From: Bacteroidales bacterium
Lineage (GTDB): Bacteria > Bacteroidota > Bacteroidia > Bacteroidales > F082
Length of the DNA: 5,985 nucleotides
Direction of reading: 5' to 3'
NCBI GenBank assembly: GCA_024762735.1
Contig: JANTGU010000154.1
Location: 1 to 5,985, forward strand
Part shown: positions 5,985-5,985 of the stretch, in pieces
How positions within the stretch are numbered: the stretch's first letter is position 1
Layout: every line of letters begins with the position of its first letter
Made by a program: the position numbers and the translations under genes
The notes under the pieces: generated by a model
What the model was told of the DNA's origin: nothing
What the model saw: only the letters and a program-made list of their open reading frames with translations
Database searches by the model: none

Positions 5985-5985
5985 T

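Overview
The window looks like chromosomal DNA of a Bacteroidota bacterium, probably a Bacteroidales/Marinilabiliales-type organism (the order is inference). Three things point there: an alpha-glucan phosphorylase of the short GT35 subfamily with Bacteroidota-like active-site wording; a secreted repeat protein with the standard Bacteroidota N-terminus (signal peptide, then AINTDGS, SAMLDVKSTTKGMLIPRMT and GLLIYQIDGTAGFYYY); and a promoter of the Bacteroidota type (TTTG, 19 nt, TAnnTTTG). No Shine-Dalgarno sequences are evident, also usual for the phylum.

Layout: (1) 3-2678, plus strand, the C-terminal 891 residues of an alpha-glucan phosphorylase that enters from beyond the left edge. Its first ~30 residues read like the end of a GT3 glycogen synthase, so the complete protein is probably a synthase-phosphorylase fusion. 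(2) 2679-2996, a convergent intergenic region with five REP-like hairpins that have different stems but the same TTTGYAA centre. (3) 5628-2997, minus strand, a two-gene operon with a 16-bp gap: a 706-residue exported fibre/adhesin-like protein built from 17-residue NTAxG repeats in two large modules, then a 164-residue exported, cysteine-containing hypothetical protein. (4) 5629-5882, the upstream region of that operon, with a good promoter followed by a hairpin plus T-run lying between promoter and start codon: a possible attenuator, or the terminator of the next gene. (5) 5883-5984, the possible last 33 codons of another minus-strand gene entering from the right.

The phosphorylase serves cytoplasmic storage-glucan turnover. 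The minus-strand pair encodes envelope or extracellular proteins. I see no functional link between the two sides. The most notable signals are the hairpin family, the two-module repeat protein with its compositional shift, the leader hairpin, and the probable enzyme fusion. I found no defence system, CRISPR array, tRNA, rRNA or transposase gene.
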